Positions 8,463-16,719 of a stretch of 64,000 nucleotides of DNA are shown here, piece by piece. Made by a program: the position numbers and the translations under genes. The notes beneath the pieces are model-generated. The model was not told the origin of the DNA, ran no database searches, and worked only from the letters and a program-made list of their open reading frames with translations. How positions within the stretch are numbered: position 1 is the first letter of the stretch; each line of letters starts with the position of its first letter. Source of the DNA: Mycolicibacterium sediminis (GTDB lineage: Bacteria; Actinomycetota; Actinomycetes; Mycobacteriales; Mycobacteriaceae). The DNA lies in assembly GCF_010731735.1 (NCBI RefSeq), contig NZ_AP022588.1:1178001-1242000 (forward strand), read 5' to 3'.

Positions 8463-9187
8463 GTCAGTTCCCTTGCCTCGCGGAGGTGACCGGATGGCAG
8501 GACGTCGCGGCCGGGATCGGCAGGCAGGGTGATGCCGAACTGGCCGGCGAAGACGTCGACGATCAACTCGTAGCAAGCGCCGATGCGGACGACCTCCATC
8601 CTCGAGAAGTCGATCATCGTCGACGAGCGCCGGTACAGGTGGTACTTGCGCAGGCCGTAGTCGACCACCGCGTCGACCGCGTCGATGATGGGCTGCTCGA
8701 TGTCCTGCACGCGGAACTTGGTGCCGGTCCCGCTCAGATTGGCTGACGAGCCGAGGAGCGGCACACCGTTGCGATGTGCGATGCGGACCACCGCGTCCTG
8801 AAGCCCACCGCCGTTGACCAGCATCGCCATGGTGTCGCCGACGGTACTGGCCGCTAGCGTCTCGGGCTCGATGGCCGCCACGACCGGGTGGGACCGGTCG
8901 AAGGGCCCGACGACGGCCAGCGGCAGACGGGCGTCGAGCACCACCGCGTCGACCATGTCCCGCTCGCGCCGCCCGAGTCGGTGGACCTCGCGGTGCAACT
9001 CGTAGTTTCCCGCCATTGCATGCCGCTTGTGCGGTGCTCGTCGCTTGGCCCGGAATAGTCGCGTCAGCGCGTCGGGAGAGCTGGCGATGACTCCGTAGCC
9101 GATGTCGGCCGGCATGATGACAGCGCCGCCGGCCGCCACGGTGCGATAGATGTGATCGGCATCGCCGGGGATGTCGTGTCTGCTCAT
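8459..9187 (-). CDS. Sua5/YciO/YrdC-domain protein
   Basis: A 242-residue protein with a YrdC fold: AGGAVIMPADIGYGVIASSP near the N terminus (the ATP- and carbamoyl-site strand), KRRAPHKRH, and LLGSSANLSGTG near residue 155. Members make threonylcarbamoyl-AMP for tRNA t6A, but this one is not in a tRNA-modification context. It is coupled by an ATGA overlap to an epoxide-hydrolase-like gene and is divergent from an IclR regulator. It is therefore more likely a paralogue with a metabolic role than the housekeeping Sua5. The ATG at 9187 is chosen because the residues before it are antisense to the IclR gene. Confidence 0.75.
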   Translation of the reverse strand: MSRHDIPGDADHIYRTVAAGGAVIMPADIGYGVIASSPDALTRLFRAKRRAPHKRHAMAGNYELHREVHRLGRRERDMVDAVVLDARLPLAVVGPFDRSHPVVAAIEPETLAASTVGDTMAMLVNGGGLQDAVVRIAHRNGVPLLGSSANLSGTGTKFRVQDIEQPIIDAVDAVVDYGLRKYHLYRRSSTMIDFSRMEVVRIGACYELIVDVFAGQFGITLPADPGRDVLPSGHLREARELT

Positions 9188-9299
9188 TGGTTCCGCTCGT
9201 CCGCTCGCTGTGTCGACGTCCACAGTGGACAGGGCCCATCGGACGGCGCAAGGTTGGTTGCGCACGGTGAAACTTGTCGAACGCGGCGACGGGGGTGTG

Positions 9300-10142
9300 G
9301 TGACTGGCTCTCGACAGGCAGAAGAGCGCCCCCAGCCGGGTCTTCTGCACCGGCCGCTGCGGGTGCTCGAGGCGCTGGCCGGTATGCAGCAGCCGGCGAG
9401 CCTCCTCGCGGTGGCGACGGCTGTCGGCCTGTCCAAGGCCAGCGCGTACCGGGTGCTGCGCAGTCTCCAGGACGAGGGTTACGTCGACCATGCCGGTCGT
9501 CGCGGATACCGCGTCGGCAGCCGGTCCATCGCGCTTGCCTCGATGATCGGCCCGCGTCCCGCACTGCTGCAACGCGCGCGACCGGTGCTGACCAGACTGG
9601 CCGTCGCCGCTCAGGCAACCGCGACGTTGCATCTGCGTAGCGGCGAGCATCGGGTACTCGTGCTTGGCGCCGAGCAGAATCTCGAGCCGCAACGGCGTCG
9701 CGTCCACGTCGGCGAACGGGCACCCCTCACGTCCGGGTGCAGCGGCCGCGCCATCCTGGCTCACCTCCCGGCTCGAGACGCCGCCAAGGTGCTCGCCAGC
9801 CATACCCGCGGCGGGATGCGCGCGGCGCTCGAGCGCGAACTCGAAGCGATTCGCATCGACGGTTACGCGTTCTCGTTCAGCGAGAACCATCCGCAGTTCA
9901 ACGGGATTGGTGCCGCGCTGCTCGATCCTGACGACGGCTACCCGCTCGGGTCAATCGCCGTCGCCGGACCCGACGACAGATTGACCGAGGACGCACTGCG
10001 TCGGCTCGCAACGCCACTGACGTCCGCGTGCAACGGCTTCGCCGCACACCTGGCCACACTGCTGGGACCCAACTCGCCAGCCCGTCTCGATGCGCTCGAC
10101 GTCACGATCCAGGACTTCGTGGAGACGGCAGGCGACGACTGA
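9300..10142 (+). CDS. IclR-family transcriptional regulator
   Basis: About 280 residues. An N-terminal winged helix (LRVLEALAG, then VATAVGLSKASAYRVLRSLQ) is followed by the IclR effector domain, with SGCSGRAILAHLPA and ENHPQFNGIGAALLD. IclR proteins sense aromatic or small organic acids. The frame is open from 9171, inside the divergent gene; the GTG at 9300 gives the normal 15-residue lead to the helix-turn-helix, and the GTG at 9267 is possible. It probably controls the divergent YrdC and hydrolase operon. Confidence 0.88.
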   Translation: MTGSRQAEERPQPGLLHRPLRVLEALAGMQQPASLLAVATAVGLSKASAYRVLRSLQDEGYVDHAGRRGYRVGSRSIALASMIGPRPALLQRARPVLTRLAVAAQATATLHLRSGEHRVLVLGAEQNLEPQRRRVHVGERAPLTSGCSGRAILAHLPARDAAKVLASHTRGGMRAALERELEAIRIDGYAFSFSENHPQFNGIGAALLDPDDGYPLGSIAVAGPDDRLTEDALRRLATPLTSACNGFAAHLATLLGPNSPARLDALDVTIQDFVETAGDD

Positions 10143-10183
10143 CGGTGGCCTGCTGCCTCTAGCGAATAGGCGTCGATTCGGTC

Positions 10184-10204
10184 GGCCTCCAGGGTGGGGA
10201 GGCC
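10184..10204 (+). terminator. Hairpin downstream of the IclR gene
   Basis: A perfect 7-bp inverted repeat, GGCCTCC and GGAGGCC, with a 7-base loop, starts 42 bp after the IclR stop. There is no T-tract, so it is at most a weak or mycobacterial-style terminator. The rest of 10143-10449 holds no convincing gene, apart from a 36-codon minus-strand frame (10269 to 10159, MSVTFVRPSFFYDDL...) that could be a small protein. Confidence 0.4.
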
Positions 10205-10449
10205 AACCACGTGAACATCGCGCGCAGGTCGTCGTAGAAGAACGACGGACGTACGAAAGTGACTGACATTAGTAGGATTTCGATGCACTCCTCGACTCGA
10301 CGCTTGCTCTCGAAGTGCGGGATTCCGGTGTGCCGTCGCTGACCTCACCCGTCGTGCCCCGACCGGACGTCATCGTGGTCATCGCGAAGACTCTGGCAAC
10401 CCCGCCGAAGGCCGTCTCAAGGCTCGCCGGGTCGCGGTCGTCGTCCTCA

Positions 10450-11556
10450 TCACGTGGCGCCGAGGGCGGCCAGCATCCCGTCGGCCGATCGCGGCCAGGT
10501 GAATTGCTCTGCCCGATCGCGGGCGTCGCGGCGACGTTGACGTTCGGGGCGAGAGACGATGGCGTCGACGGCAGCGGCGACGGCCACTGGGTCGTTGTCG
10601 GTGCTCAGTCCGCTGTCCGTGGTGAGGATCTCTCGCAAGGCCGAGGTGCGAGACACTACCGCGGGGGTCCCGCAAGCCAACGCCTCCAAGGCAGCCAGAC
10701 CGAAGGTTTCGTGAGGCCCCGGGGCGAGTGCCACATCGGCCGAGGCGAGGATGGCCGCCACGGTGACGCGGTCGCCGATGAAGCCGGTGAAGTCGACCGG
10801 CAGGCGCGCGGCCTGCCGCTGGAGCCGTGCCCGCAAGGGTCCGTCTCCGACGATCACCAAGCGGACGTCTCGACCAGCGTGATGTAACTCGGCCACCGCG
10901 GCGACGCTGCGCTCGGGAGACTTCTCGACCGAGAGTCGACCGCAGTGCACCAGCAAGGTCTGGCCGGGTTGAGCCCACCGCCGCCGCATCGACGCCGAGC
11001 GTCGACCGGGATGGAACATCTCGAGGTCGACGCCCAGTGGCACCGTCACCGCGTTCTCTGCACCGATCCGGTCGAACTCCCGGCGCGCGAATGCCGTAGT
11101 GCACACCACGGCGTCGTATTGAGATGCGGTGCGGCGGTTGGCGACATCGGCGACCGCCCGGGCCAGCGGCCGTGGAAGCACCTGTCCGATCAGTCGGTCG
11201 AGGCGCTCGTGGGAGATCATCACGGTGGCGACCCCGCGCTCTCTCCCCCACGTCCCCAGCGACCGCAACGTCAACCGGTCGGAGACCTCCAGTGCGTCGG
11301 GGGCGAGGTCGTCGAGGAGGGCGACCACCGGCTTCGGCCGGGCGAGCCGATAGCCGCCCGTCAGCGGGATGGCGAGCGCCGGGGTCGTCATACGCACGAC
11401 ACCGGACTCGAGGCGCCGGCGCGTGGCGGTTCGTCCGGGGACGATCAGGAACACCTCGTGCCCGGCCGCGCAATACTCCGCACCGAGCCTGTCGACCGCG
11501 GTACGCAAGCCACCGGACCGTGGGCCGTAGAAGTTGGCGACCTGAACGACCCGCAT
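10450..11556 (-). CDS. pimC: GT4 mannosyltransferase, PimC-like
   Basis: A 368-residue GT-B glycosyltransferase. The N terminus MRVVQVANFYGPRSGGLRT and the donor-site segments LLVHCGRLSVEKSPERS and GPHETFGLAALEALACGTPA, with the E-x7-E motif, closely match what I recall of the GDP-mannose-dependent PimC, which adds the third mannose of phosphatidylinositol mannosides in some M. tuberculosis-complex strains. The ATG at 11556 is chosen because the family similarity begins there; the longer frame to 11697 has no such similarity. The gene seems to stand alone. Confidence 0.75.
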   Translation of the reverse strand: MRVVQVANFYGPRSGGLRTAVDRLGAEYCAAGHEVFLIVPGRTATRRRLESGVVRMTTPALAIPLTGGYRLARPKPVVALLDDLAPDALEVSDRLTLRSLGTWGRERGVATVMISHERLDRLIGQVLPRPLARAVADVANRRTASQYDAVVCTTAFARREFDRIGAENAVTVPLGVDLEMFHPGRRSASMRRRWAQPGQTLLVHCGRLSVEKSPERSVAAVAELHHAGRDVRLVIVGDGPLRARLQRQAARLPVDFTGFIGDRVTVAAILASADVALAPGPHETFGLAALEALACGTPAVVSRTSALREILTTDSGLSTDNDPVAVAAAVDAIVSRPERQRRRDARDRAEQFTWPRSADGMLAALGAT

Positions 11557-11716
11557 CTGGAAATCAGAGTCGCCCGGCGTGTGCGAACCACGACGCGTCG
11601 CCGGCCTGACCGTGAACGATTGGTGAAGATCACCGACTCGTCCGCGCGGTTGCGAAGACCGGTCCCCACACCTGGCCGCCGAACGCCGGCGGCACACCCT
11701 CGGTGGTGCCGGCGAC

Positions 11717-11974
11717 TCAGCAGCCGCTTCGCGCTGGGCGACGCTCGGGCAGGGTCTCGGGGAAGCGTCGATGAATGCCGTCGATCAGGCGGTGCACTTC
11801 ATACAGTTCGCGGCGCAGACCTGACACGTTCCTCTGGTCCCGGGTCTGGCCGTGCGTGGACGCCCGCGGGTAGCGCCGCTCGAAGAGTTCGAGCTTGTGG
11901 CTGATGGTGTCGACTTGCTCGTGAAGGGCTTCCAGGAGAACGCGCGCCTAGAGTACGCCGGAGTCGTCGGCCAT
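11717..11974 (-). pseudogene. Small mycobacterial protein interrupted by an in-frame TAG
   Basis: Reading leftwards from an ATG at 11974, the frame encodes MADDSGVL, then TAG (11950-11948), then about 75 residues with coding-like composition: heptad-like LEALHEQVDTISHKLELFE, then RRELYEVHRLIDGIHRRFPE, ending at TGA 11719-11717. There is no ATG, GTG or TTG after the TAG and before the helical part, so the gene looks broken by one nonsense change, unless an unusual start is used. The product looks like a short two-helix coiled coil of unknown function. Confidence 0.4.
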
Positions 11975-12084
11975 GTGGGAATGGCCTCACCAAAGCCCAA
12001 TGATCGCCATCCACCTGCAGATTCGACCACCGCGGACGCACCGCTCAGTTGCCGTTTGAACGTTTCAAGCGGAAGGTGGTCTTC

Positions 12085-12285
12085 ATGGCTGATTTGAGCG
12101 AACAGACGGCACTGGCGCAGGTGGAAGAACGCCTGGTGAGTATCTATGCCGCGTTGCCGCGCAGCACTGTCGAGGACGCGGTGCACGACGCGCGAGCGGC
12201 GTTCGACGGCAGACCGATCCGTGACTTCGTGCCCCTACTCGTCGAGCGGCGAGCACGCGCTCTGCTGAGCACGCCACGCCTCTGA
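12085..12285 (+). CDS. Three-helix-bundle dimerisation-domain protein
   Basis: A 66-residue protein: MADLSEQTALAQVEERLVSI, then LPRSTVEDAVHDARAAFDG and IRDFVPLLVERRARALL. This is the small helical domain found in mycobacteria and at the N terminus of some tyrosine-phosphatase-like proteins. The ATG at 12085 is chosen over 12049 because GGAAGG lies eight bases upstream. The role is unknown; the fold suggests dimerisation. Confidence 0.7.
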   Translation: MADLSEQTALAQVEERLVSIYAALPRSTVEDAVHDARAAFDGRPIRDFVPLLVERRARALLSTPRL

Positions 12286-12443
12286 ACCCATGCGACTGCG
12301 ATGGCGCCATCCGATGATCGCGCAGGGCTGATACCGGCTAGCAGGCATCAGGATGTGGGTGGCAACACTGACGACTTCGAAGCGTCGGCTCGCAAGACTC
12401 TTGTTACGCCCCAACCGAGGCGGACCGTTTCAAGGAGCCCCCC

Positions 12444-12647
12444 ATGATGTCAGTCAAGATCCTCGCCCCACTGGCCGCTGCCGCAGCACTCGCCGGAGCC
12501 GTCGCATTCGCACCCATCGCCGGCGCGAGCCCCGATCCGCTGCTGCCCTACGGTCCCGATCCGCAGGTGCCCACCTCGATTGGCATTCACGTCGACAATC
12601 AGGACGAGACCAACACCACCAACGGGCACGTCGACCTTCCGTTCTGA
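12444..12647 (+). CDS. Small secreted protein
   Basis: 67 residues. A signal peptide (MMSVKILAPLAAAAALAGAV, cleavage after APIAGA) is followed by a mature part of about 38 residues, rich in Pro, Asp and Asn (DPLLPYGPDPQVP, HVDNQDETNTTNGHVDLPF). AAGGAG lies upstream of the start. No domain is recognisable. It resembles other tiny exported mycobacterial proteins of unknown function. Confidence 0.65.
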   Translation: MMSVKILAPLAAAAALAGAVAFAPIAGASPDPLLPYGPDPQVPTSIGIHVDNQDETNTTNGHVDLPF

Positions 12648-12739
12648 GACGTGCCGATGACGGATGAACGAGTCTGCGTCACCGCCGGCGCCGACGACCG
12701 TCACTTCCGAGCACAGCGGATGCGCCGGAGGATGGTTCG

Positions 12740-13036
12740 GTGAAGGTTCCCGATCAGGACGACTTGGCGTGGGATCTGCTCGACGTCGTGCGAACGGGCA
12801 TCGACGCCACGACCATGCATCGTGTGTCGATCACGCTCGTCAACCGGGACTATCCCACGGTCCTTGAACTCCTCCTTACTGCAGCCGTCGAGTCGGGCGC
12901 TGCCATGACCATCGACGTGCGCACGCGTCTCGACGAATGGGCCCGGTTCTATCCGGTTCATCCCGAGGCCGAGCGGCTTCACGAGTTGATCGCCATGGTG
13001 CGCGGGCACCACGGTGCCGCCGTGCATGCCCAGTAG
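12740..13036 (+). CDS. Hypothetical protein
   Basis: 98 residues starting at GTG 12740, with a textbook GGAGGA seven bases upstream, so it is very likely translated. The sequence is mainly helical (AWDLLDVVRTGIDATTMHRV, YPTVLELLLTAAVESGAAM) and has no recognised motif. It follows the small secreted protein by 92 bp and converges on the CrtI-like gene with a 20-bp gap. Confidence 0.6.
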   Translation: MKVPDQDDLAWDLLDVVRTGIDATTMHRVSITLVNRDYPTVLELLLTAAVESGAAMTIDVRTRLDEWARFYPVHPEAERLHELIAMVRGHHGAAVHAQ

Positions 13037-13056
13037 GTGAGCGACACAGCCCTGCA

Positions 13057-14766
13057 TCAGACGTCGTGCAGCGCCCGCGTAGTGCTGAACGGATCGAAGT
13101 CGGCGTCCCAGATGGGAAGCGCCGAACCGTCCGCGATCTGCCGACCGCCTCGGATCTCGGCGAGCAGGTCGCGTCCCACGATCGTGCCGGCCGCATGCAC
13201 ACCGCTGATCATCGATCCGACCGTGCCGGGACCCCATGCGGTACTGGTGCCGACGGTGAACAGCCCGGGTATCGGAGTCGTGTCGCCCGGCCGTCGGGGT
13301 CCGCTCTGCGACAGCTTGGTCTGAAGCCCGAACGGAGCGCCTCCGGTGTTGTTGACGAAACGGGTTTGTGTTGCAGGCGTGCCCAATTCACCGAGCTTGA
13401 CCTTGGACGACGACCCGGGGAACGCCTGTTCCATCCGCTCGAGCATGCCGTCGACGATGATCTTCTTGACGTCCCGGTAGCGCTGGTCGCCGCTGTACTC
13501 GCCCGAGGCGACGTCATAGCCCTCGAACCCCCACAGCCGCGGATCGGCCGGGGTGATGGTCTGAACCTCGATCGTGGCGTGTCCTGCCGGGGCCGCACGA
13601 TGATTGGACGGGTCGCGCCGCGAGGACGACTGCACGAACATGGGCTGTCGTTGGGCCATCTCGCGCGCCCACGCCTCACCGGAGTCGTACCCGCTGCCGC
13701 CCATCACCGTCTTGCCGAAGCCCGCCAACGAGCGGTAGGAATGCGCGGCGCTCCAGTCGGGGATGGCGAAGTAGTTGCTGTTCGGCCGATCGGCGAGGTC
13801 GATCTCGACGCCGAAGAAGCCGTTGATGAGCGGTTGGGACATCGTCCACTTCTGCACGCGCTTCTGGAAGCATTTCGGAAGATGCTGCAGCCCAACGAGT
13901 TCGGTATAGGTCTTGATGATGTCAGCGTCGGAGACCACCGTGCTCGAGGTCAGAGTCTCACCGTCGGCCAATAGCACTCCCGTCACCTTGCCGTCCTCGA
14001 GGACGATCTTCAGCACCTCGGCGTTGGTGCGGATGGACCCGCCGTGAGCGGTCACCACCGCGGCGAACCCGGCTGCCAGCATCTGTCCGCCACCCTTCGG
14101 GTAGTAGGAGCCCCGCCCCACGTAGTCCTGGAAGAACGCGCCCATGGCGGCGGTGGGCAGGACCATGGGACTGCACGCCAGCGCGCCGGTCTGCGCAGAG
14201 AGGACGTACGCCGCCCGCGCCGAGAGTCCGCATGCCGCCAGGGTTGCCGCGTACGGCAACGCCATGAAGGGTGCCGCCCTGCCCGCCCGCGCGGCCCACC
14301 GCGCCATGCCAAGGGCTGTGTCCATGTCCGTGCGGTCGTGTGCTTCACCGATGCGGCGCATGATGCCGTGGAACCGGCGCACTGCCCGCTTCTCGTCGGC
14401 AAAGGTCTCGAGCAGATTGGCGAGATAGGCGTCCCACCCGAACGGAGTCGCGAGTTCGAGTCCGGGGCCGATGATGCGGTCGAAACCGTCGTGATCCATG
14501 GGCAGCCAGGTGATCCGGTCGTCGATACCGACCCCGTGCATCATCGCGGTGACGATGCCATCGGGTCCGCAGTCGCCGACGTAGTGCACCCCGCAGTCGA
14601 ACCCCCATTGCCCGCGACGTGCGAAGACGTGCGACGAGCCGCCGAGCGTCGTGTACCTCTCCAGAAGCAGGACGCTGCGACCCGCGGCGGCAAGGTAGGC
14701 CGCGGCGGCCAGTCCGCCGAGGCCGGAGCCGATGACGATCGCGTCCCATGTCTTCCGTGCGTCCAT
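13057..14766 (-). CDS. FAD-dependent oxidoreductase, phytoene desaturase / retinol saturase-like
   Basis: A 569-residue flavoprotein. The dinucleotide-binding motif VIGSGLGGLAAAAYLAAAG lies at about residues 11-29, followed by LLLERYTTLGGSSHVF, and the C-terminal FAD motif is LFTVGTSTAWGPGTVGSMISG. The family oxidises or saturates polyenes (CrtI, CrtO, retinol saturase). The ATG at 14766 is preferred over 14799 because GGAGG lies seven bases upstream. It is divergent from an LmrA-type TetR gene with two operator-like boxes between. The substrate is not determinable; no other carotenoid genes are nearby. Confidence 0.85.
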   Translation of the reverse strand: MDARKTWDAIVIGSGLGGLAAAAYLAAAGRSVLLLERYTTLGGSSHVFARRGQWGFDCGVHYVGDCGPDGIVTAMMHGVGIDDRITWLPMDHDGFDRIIGPGLELATPFGWDAYLANLLETFADEKRAVRRFHGIMRRIGEAHDRTDMDTALGMARWAARAGRAAPFMALPYAATLAACGLSARAAYVLSAQTGALACSPMVLPTAAMGAFFQDYVGRGSYYPKGGGQMLAAGFAAVVTAHGGSIRTNAEVLKIVLEDGKVTGVLLADGETLTSSTVVSDADIIKTYTELVGLQHLPKCFQKRVQKWTMSQPLINGFFGVEIDLADRPNSNYFAIPDWSAAHSYRSLAGFGKTVMGGSGYDSGEAWAREMAQRQPMFVQSSSRRDPSNHRAAPAGHATIEVQTITPADPRLWGFEGYDVASGEYSGDQRYRDVKKIIVDGMLERMEQAFPGSSSKVKLGELGTPATQTRFVNNTGGAPFGLQTKLSQSGPRRPGDTTPIPGLFTVGTSTAWGPGTVGSMISGVHAAGTIVGRDLLAEIRGGRQIADGSALPIWDADFDPFSTTRALHDV

Positions 14767-14808
14767 TGACGTTCCTCCACGTTCGGTGAGTGCATGCACG
14801 ACGTCGAC

Positions 14809-14858
14809 TAGACCGATCGATCTAACGATGCGGCCACGGTACTATCCCAATTGGTCTA
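14809..14858. promoter_or_regulatory. Two TAGACC operator boxes (LmrA/YxaF type)
   Basis: Box A is TAGACCGATCGATCTA (14809-14824), a near-palindrome with one mismatched pair. Box B, on the minus strand, is TAGACCAATTGGGATA (14858-14843). The outer decamers CGACTAGACC (14805-14814) and GGTCTAGTCG (14853-14862) form a perfect inverted repeat. Bacillus LmrA/YxaF repressors bind boxes that begin TAGACC, so these are strong candidates for the adjacent TetR protein. Confidence 0.65.
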
Positions 14859-14910
14859 GTCGCAAGGGCGGTCTGGACCGACGTGGTCGGCGTAGGCAAG
14901 GGAGTGTTCG

Positions 14911-15510
14911 GTGGGCGCGCGAGACAGGCTGTTGGGCACGGCAATAGAGCTGTTACGGCGCCAGGGCGTGGCGGGAACGGGGGTGGCGGAGATCGTCGAG
15001 CGCGGACACACCGCACGCCGCTCGCTGTACCTGAACTTTCCCGGCGGCAAGGCGCAGTTGATGGCGGAGGCTACGCACGTGGCGGGCAGTTTCATCGACC
15101 ACCAGATCGCATCGTTCGTCGCCCTCCCCACGGCCCGAGAAGCGCTCGCGGCATTCGTCGTCGAGTGGAAGAAGGTCGTCGGCGACAGCGACTACGCCGC
15201 AGGCTGTCCCATCGCCGCGGCGGGGTTGTCGCGCAGCACGGAACCGGCGGTTGCCGATGTCGCCGGAGACGCCTTCGCTCAGTGGCAGCACACACTCGCC
15301 GACTCGCTACGGCGCCATGGCGCCGACGACGCGGTAGCGCCGGTGCTCGCGAACATGGTGCTCGCCGCCGTCGAGGGAGCCGTCCTCGTGTGCATCGCCC
15401 GAAAGTCCCTCACCCCACTGGACGACGTCGAATCACAACTCGCCATACTCCTCGACCATCACTTGACCATCGGCCAGCTCGAGGTGAACCCGGCCCCGCG
15501 AGGTCGATGA
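14911..15510 (+). CDS. TetR-family regulator, LmrA/YxaF-like
   Basis: 199 residues from GTG 14911. The helix-turn-helix segment is LGTAIELLRRQGVAGTGVAE, then RRSLYLNFPGGKAQLMAEA. The C-terminal half has the GCPIAAAGL motif that marks the LmrA/YxaF subgroup. It is expected to repress itself and the divergent FAD oxidoreductase through the TAGACC boxes. Confidence 0.88.
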   Translation: MGARDRLLGTAIELLRRQGVAGTGVAEIVERGHTARRSLYLNFPGGKAQLMAEATHVAGSFIDHQIASFVALPTAREALAAFVVEWKKVVGDSDYAAGCPIAAAGLSRSTEPAVADVAGDAFAQWQHTLADSLRRHGADDAVAPVLANMVLAAVEGAVLVCIARKSLTPLDDVESQLAILLDHHLTIGQLEVNPAPRGR

Positions 15511-15690
15511 CTGTAATCGGTGGGGCATCGGGGCGTTGGCCTCGGCCGATGACCTGCCACGTTCTCCCGCGAAGGCGTGGCGTTCGACCTGTTGAGCCAG
15601 GACCGGGTTCGCCGCCGCTGTTTGCCGTCATGACGGCGCAAACCGCTCGACCTGCCGGCCATTGATGTATACGGGGGCTAACGTCGAAAG

Positions 15691-16335
15691 GTGTCTGAGT
15701 CCAACTCCGGTGATTTCGAGTTCGAGCGAAAGTTCTACGTCCGCGAGATGCCCGCCGTCACCGCGCTCGATCCGCGGCCCGCGCTGATCGTGCAGGCCTA
15801 TCTGTTCGCCGCAGACGGCTATGCGGTTCGCGTCCGCTTGCAGGGACCCGCTCCCCTCGAACTCGATGCTGCACTAGCGGATCTCGTCGACGCACTGGGC
15901 CGGGTGGACGGCGACGCGATTGGCACCATGACCGCCAAGGGGCCCGCCGTCGGCGGCACACGCTACGAAGCCGAACGTGAACTCGACCCGATGGTTGCCG
16001 GCCAGATCGTCTCCCGCGCCGAGCATGTCGTCGTCAAGATCAGGTACTCGGCGTGGCTGGGTGAGGACGGCTGGATCGTCGATAGGTTCCTGGGCCGCAA
16101 TGCGCCGCTGCTACTGGCCGAGGTCGAGCGCAATTCCCCGGTGGTCGATCTCACCATTCCCGACTTCTGCGCCACCGAGGTGTCCGAGGATGACCGCTTC
16201 CGCAACGAGTACTTGGCCCACCACCCGTTCGGCGAGTGGGCCGATGGCTACCGCGACGAGATGCAGGAGGTTGGGCCACGGTTCGTCGAGACCCTCGGCC
16301 GTAACGAAGTGGAGGGCTCCGAGAAGAGGTCGTGA
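15691..16335 (+). CDS. CYTH-domain (triphosphate tunnel metalloenzyme) protein
   Basis: 214 residues from GTG 15691. The signature E-x-E-x-K is in FEFERKFYV at residues 10-18, followed by VQAYLFAADGYAVRVRL, the basic and acidic strands TAKGPAVGGTRYEAERELDP, KIRYSAWLGEDGWIVDRFLG and LLLAEVERNSP. Such tunnel enzymes hydrolyse inorganic or nucleoside triphosphates with a divalent metal. The C-terminal 45 residues have a degenerate second copy at 22328-22462, so a paralogue once existed about 6 kb away. Confidence 0.85.
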   Translation: MSESNSGDFEFERKFYVREMPAVTALDPRPALIVQAYLFAADGYAVRVRLQGPAPLELDAALADLVDALGRVDGDAIGTMTAKGPAVGGTRYEAERELDPMVAGQIVSRAEHVVVKIRYSAWLGEDGWIVDRFLGRNAPLLLAEVERNSPVVDLTIPDFCATEVSEDDRFRNEYLAHHPFGEWADGYRDEMQEVGPRFVETLGRNEVEGSEKRS

Positions 16336-16719
16336 TGCTCACTGACCGCAAGTGCCCTCAACCGAATCTGGCGTGCCTGATCGGAGGCGACGCAGTGCTG
16401 CAGTGTCCAGGTGGCAGCGTTGCCGACGTGCACCAGTCGACGTGAGTAGTCCGTAACCAGCACGGGCCGTGGCGCCTGATTCTGAACGACTTCTCAGCAT
16501 GTCCCGAGGGCGGCAGCTCCGGGTGACCGACCGGTGTTGATGCTGGTCGTTGCCGACTTTGAGTCCAGCTCGAGGACCAGCAAGGCGCGTCGGCCCTCGC
16601 CATCTCGCTTGCCCGAAGAGCCTCGATCACTCGCCGTTCAGACTCAGCCTCTACGCTCGACCTGACGTTCATGGTGGATTGCGCAGCTTTTCATCCCGCA
16701 CTCACCAGAGGAAACTCCG
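16336..16719. other. 384 bp without a recognisable gene; leader of the desaturase
   Basis: Frames here are short and show no family motif or coding-like pattern. The right end holds AGAGGA (16707-16712), which is the ribosome site for the desaturase described next. Confidence 0.4.

Noticed and set aside
8463..9890. Very long minus-strand frame running upstream of the epoxide-hydrolase-like gene
   Set aside because: Beyond the ATG at 8462 it is the antisense or shifted shadow of the YrdC-domain and IclR genes.
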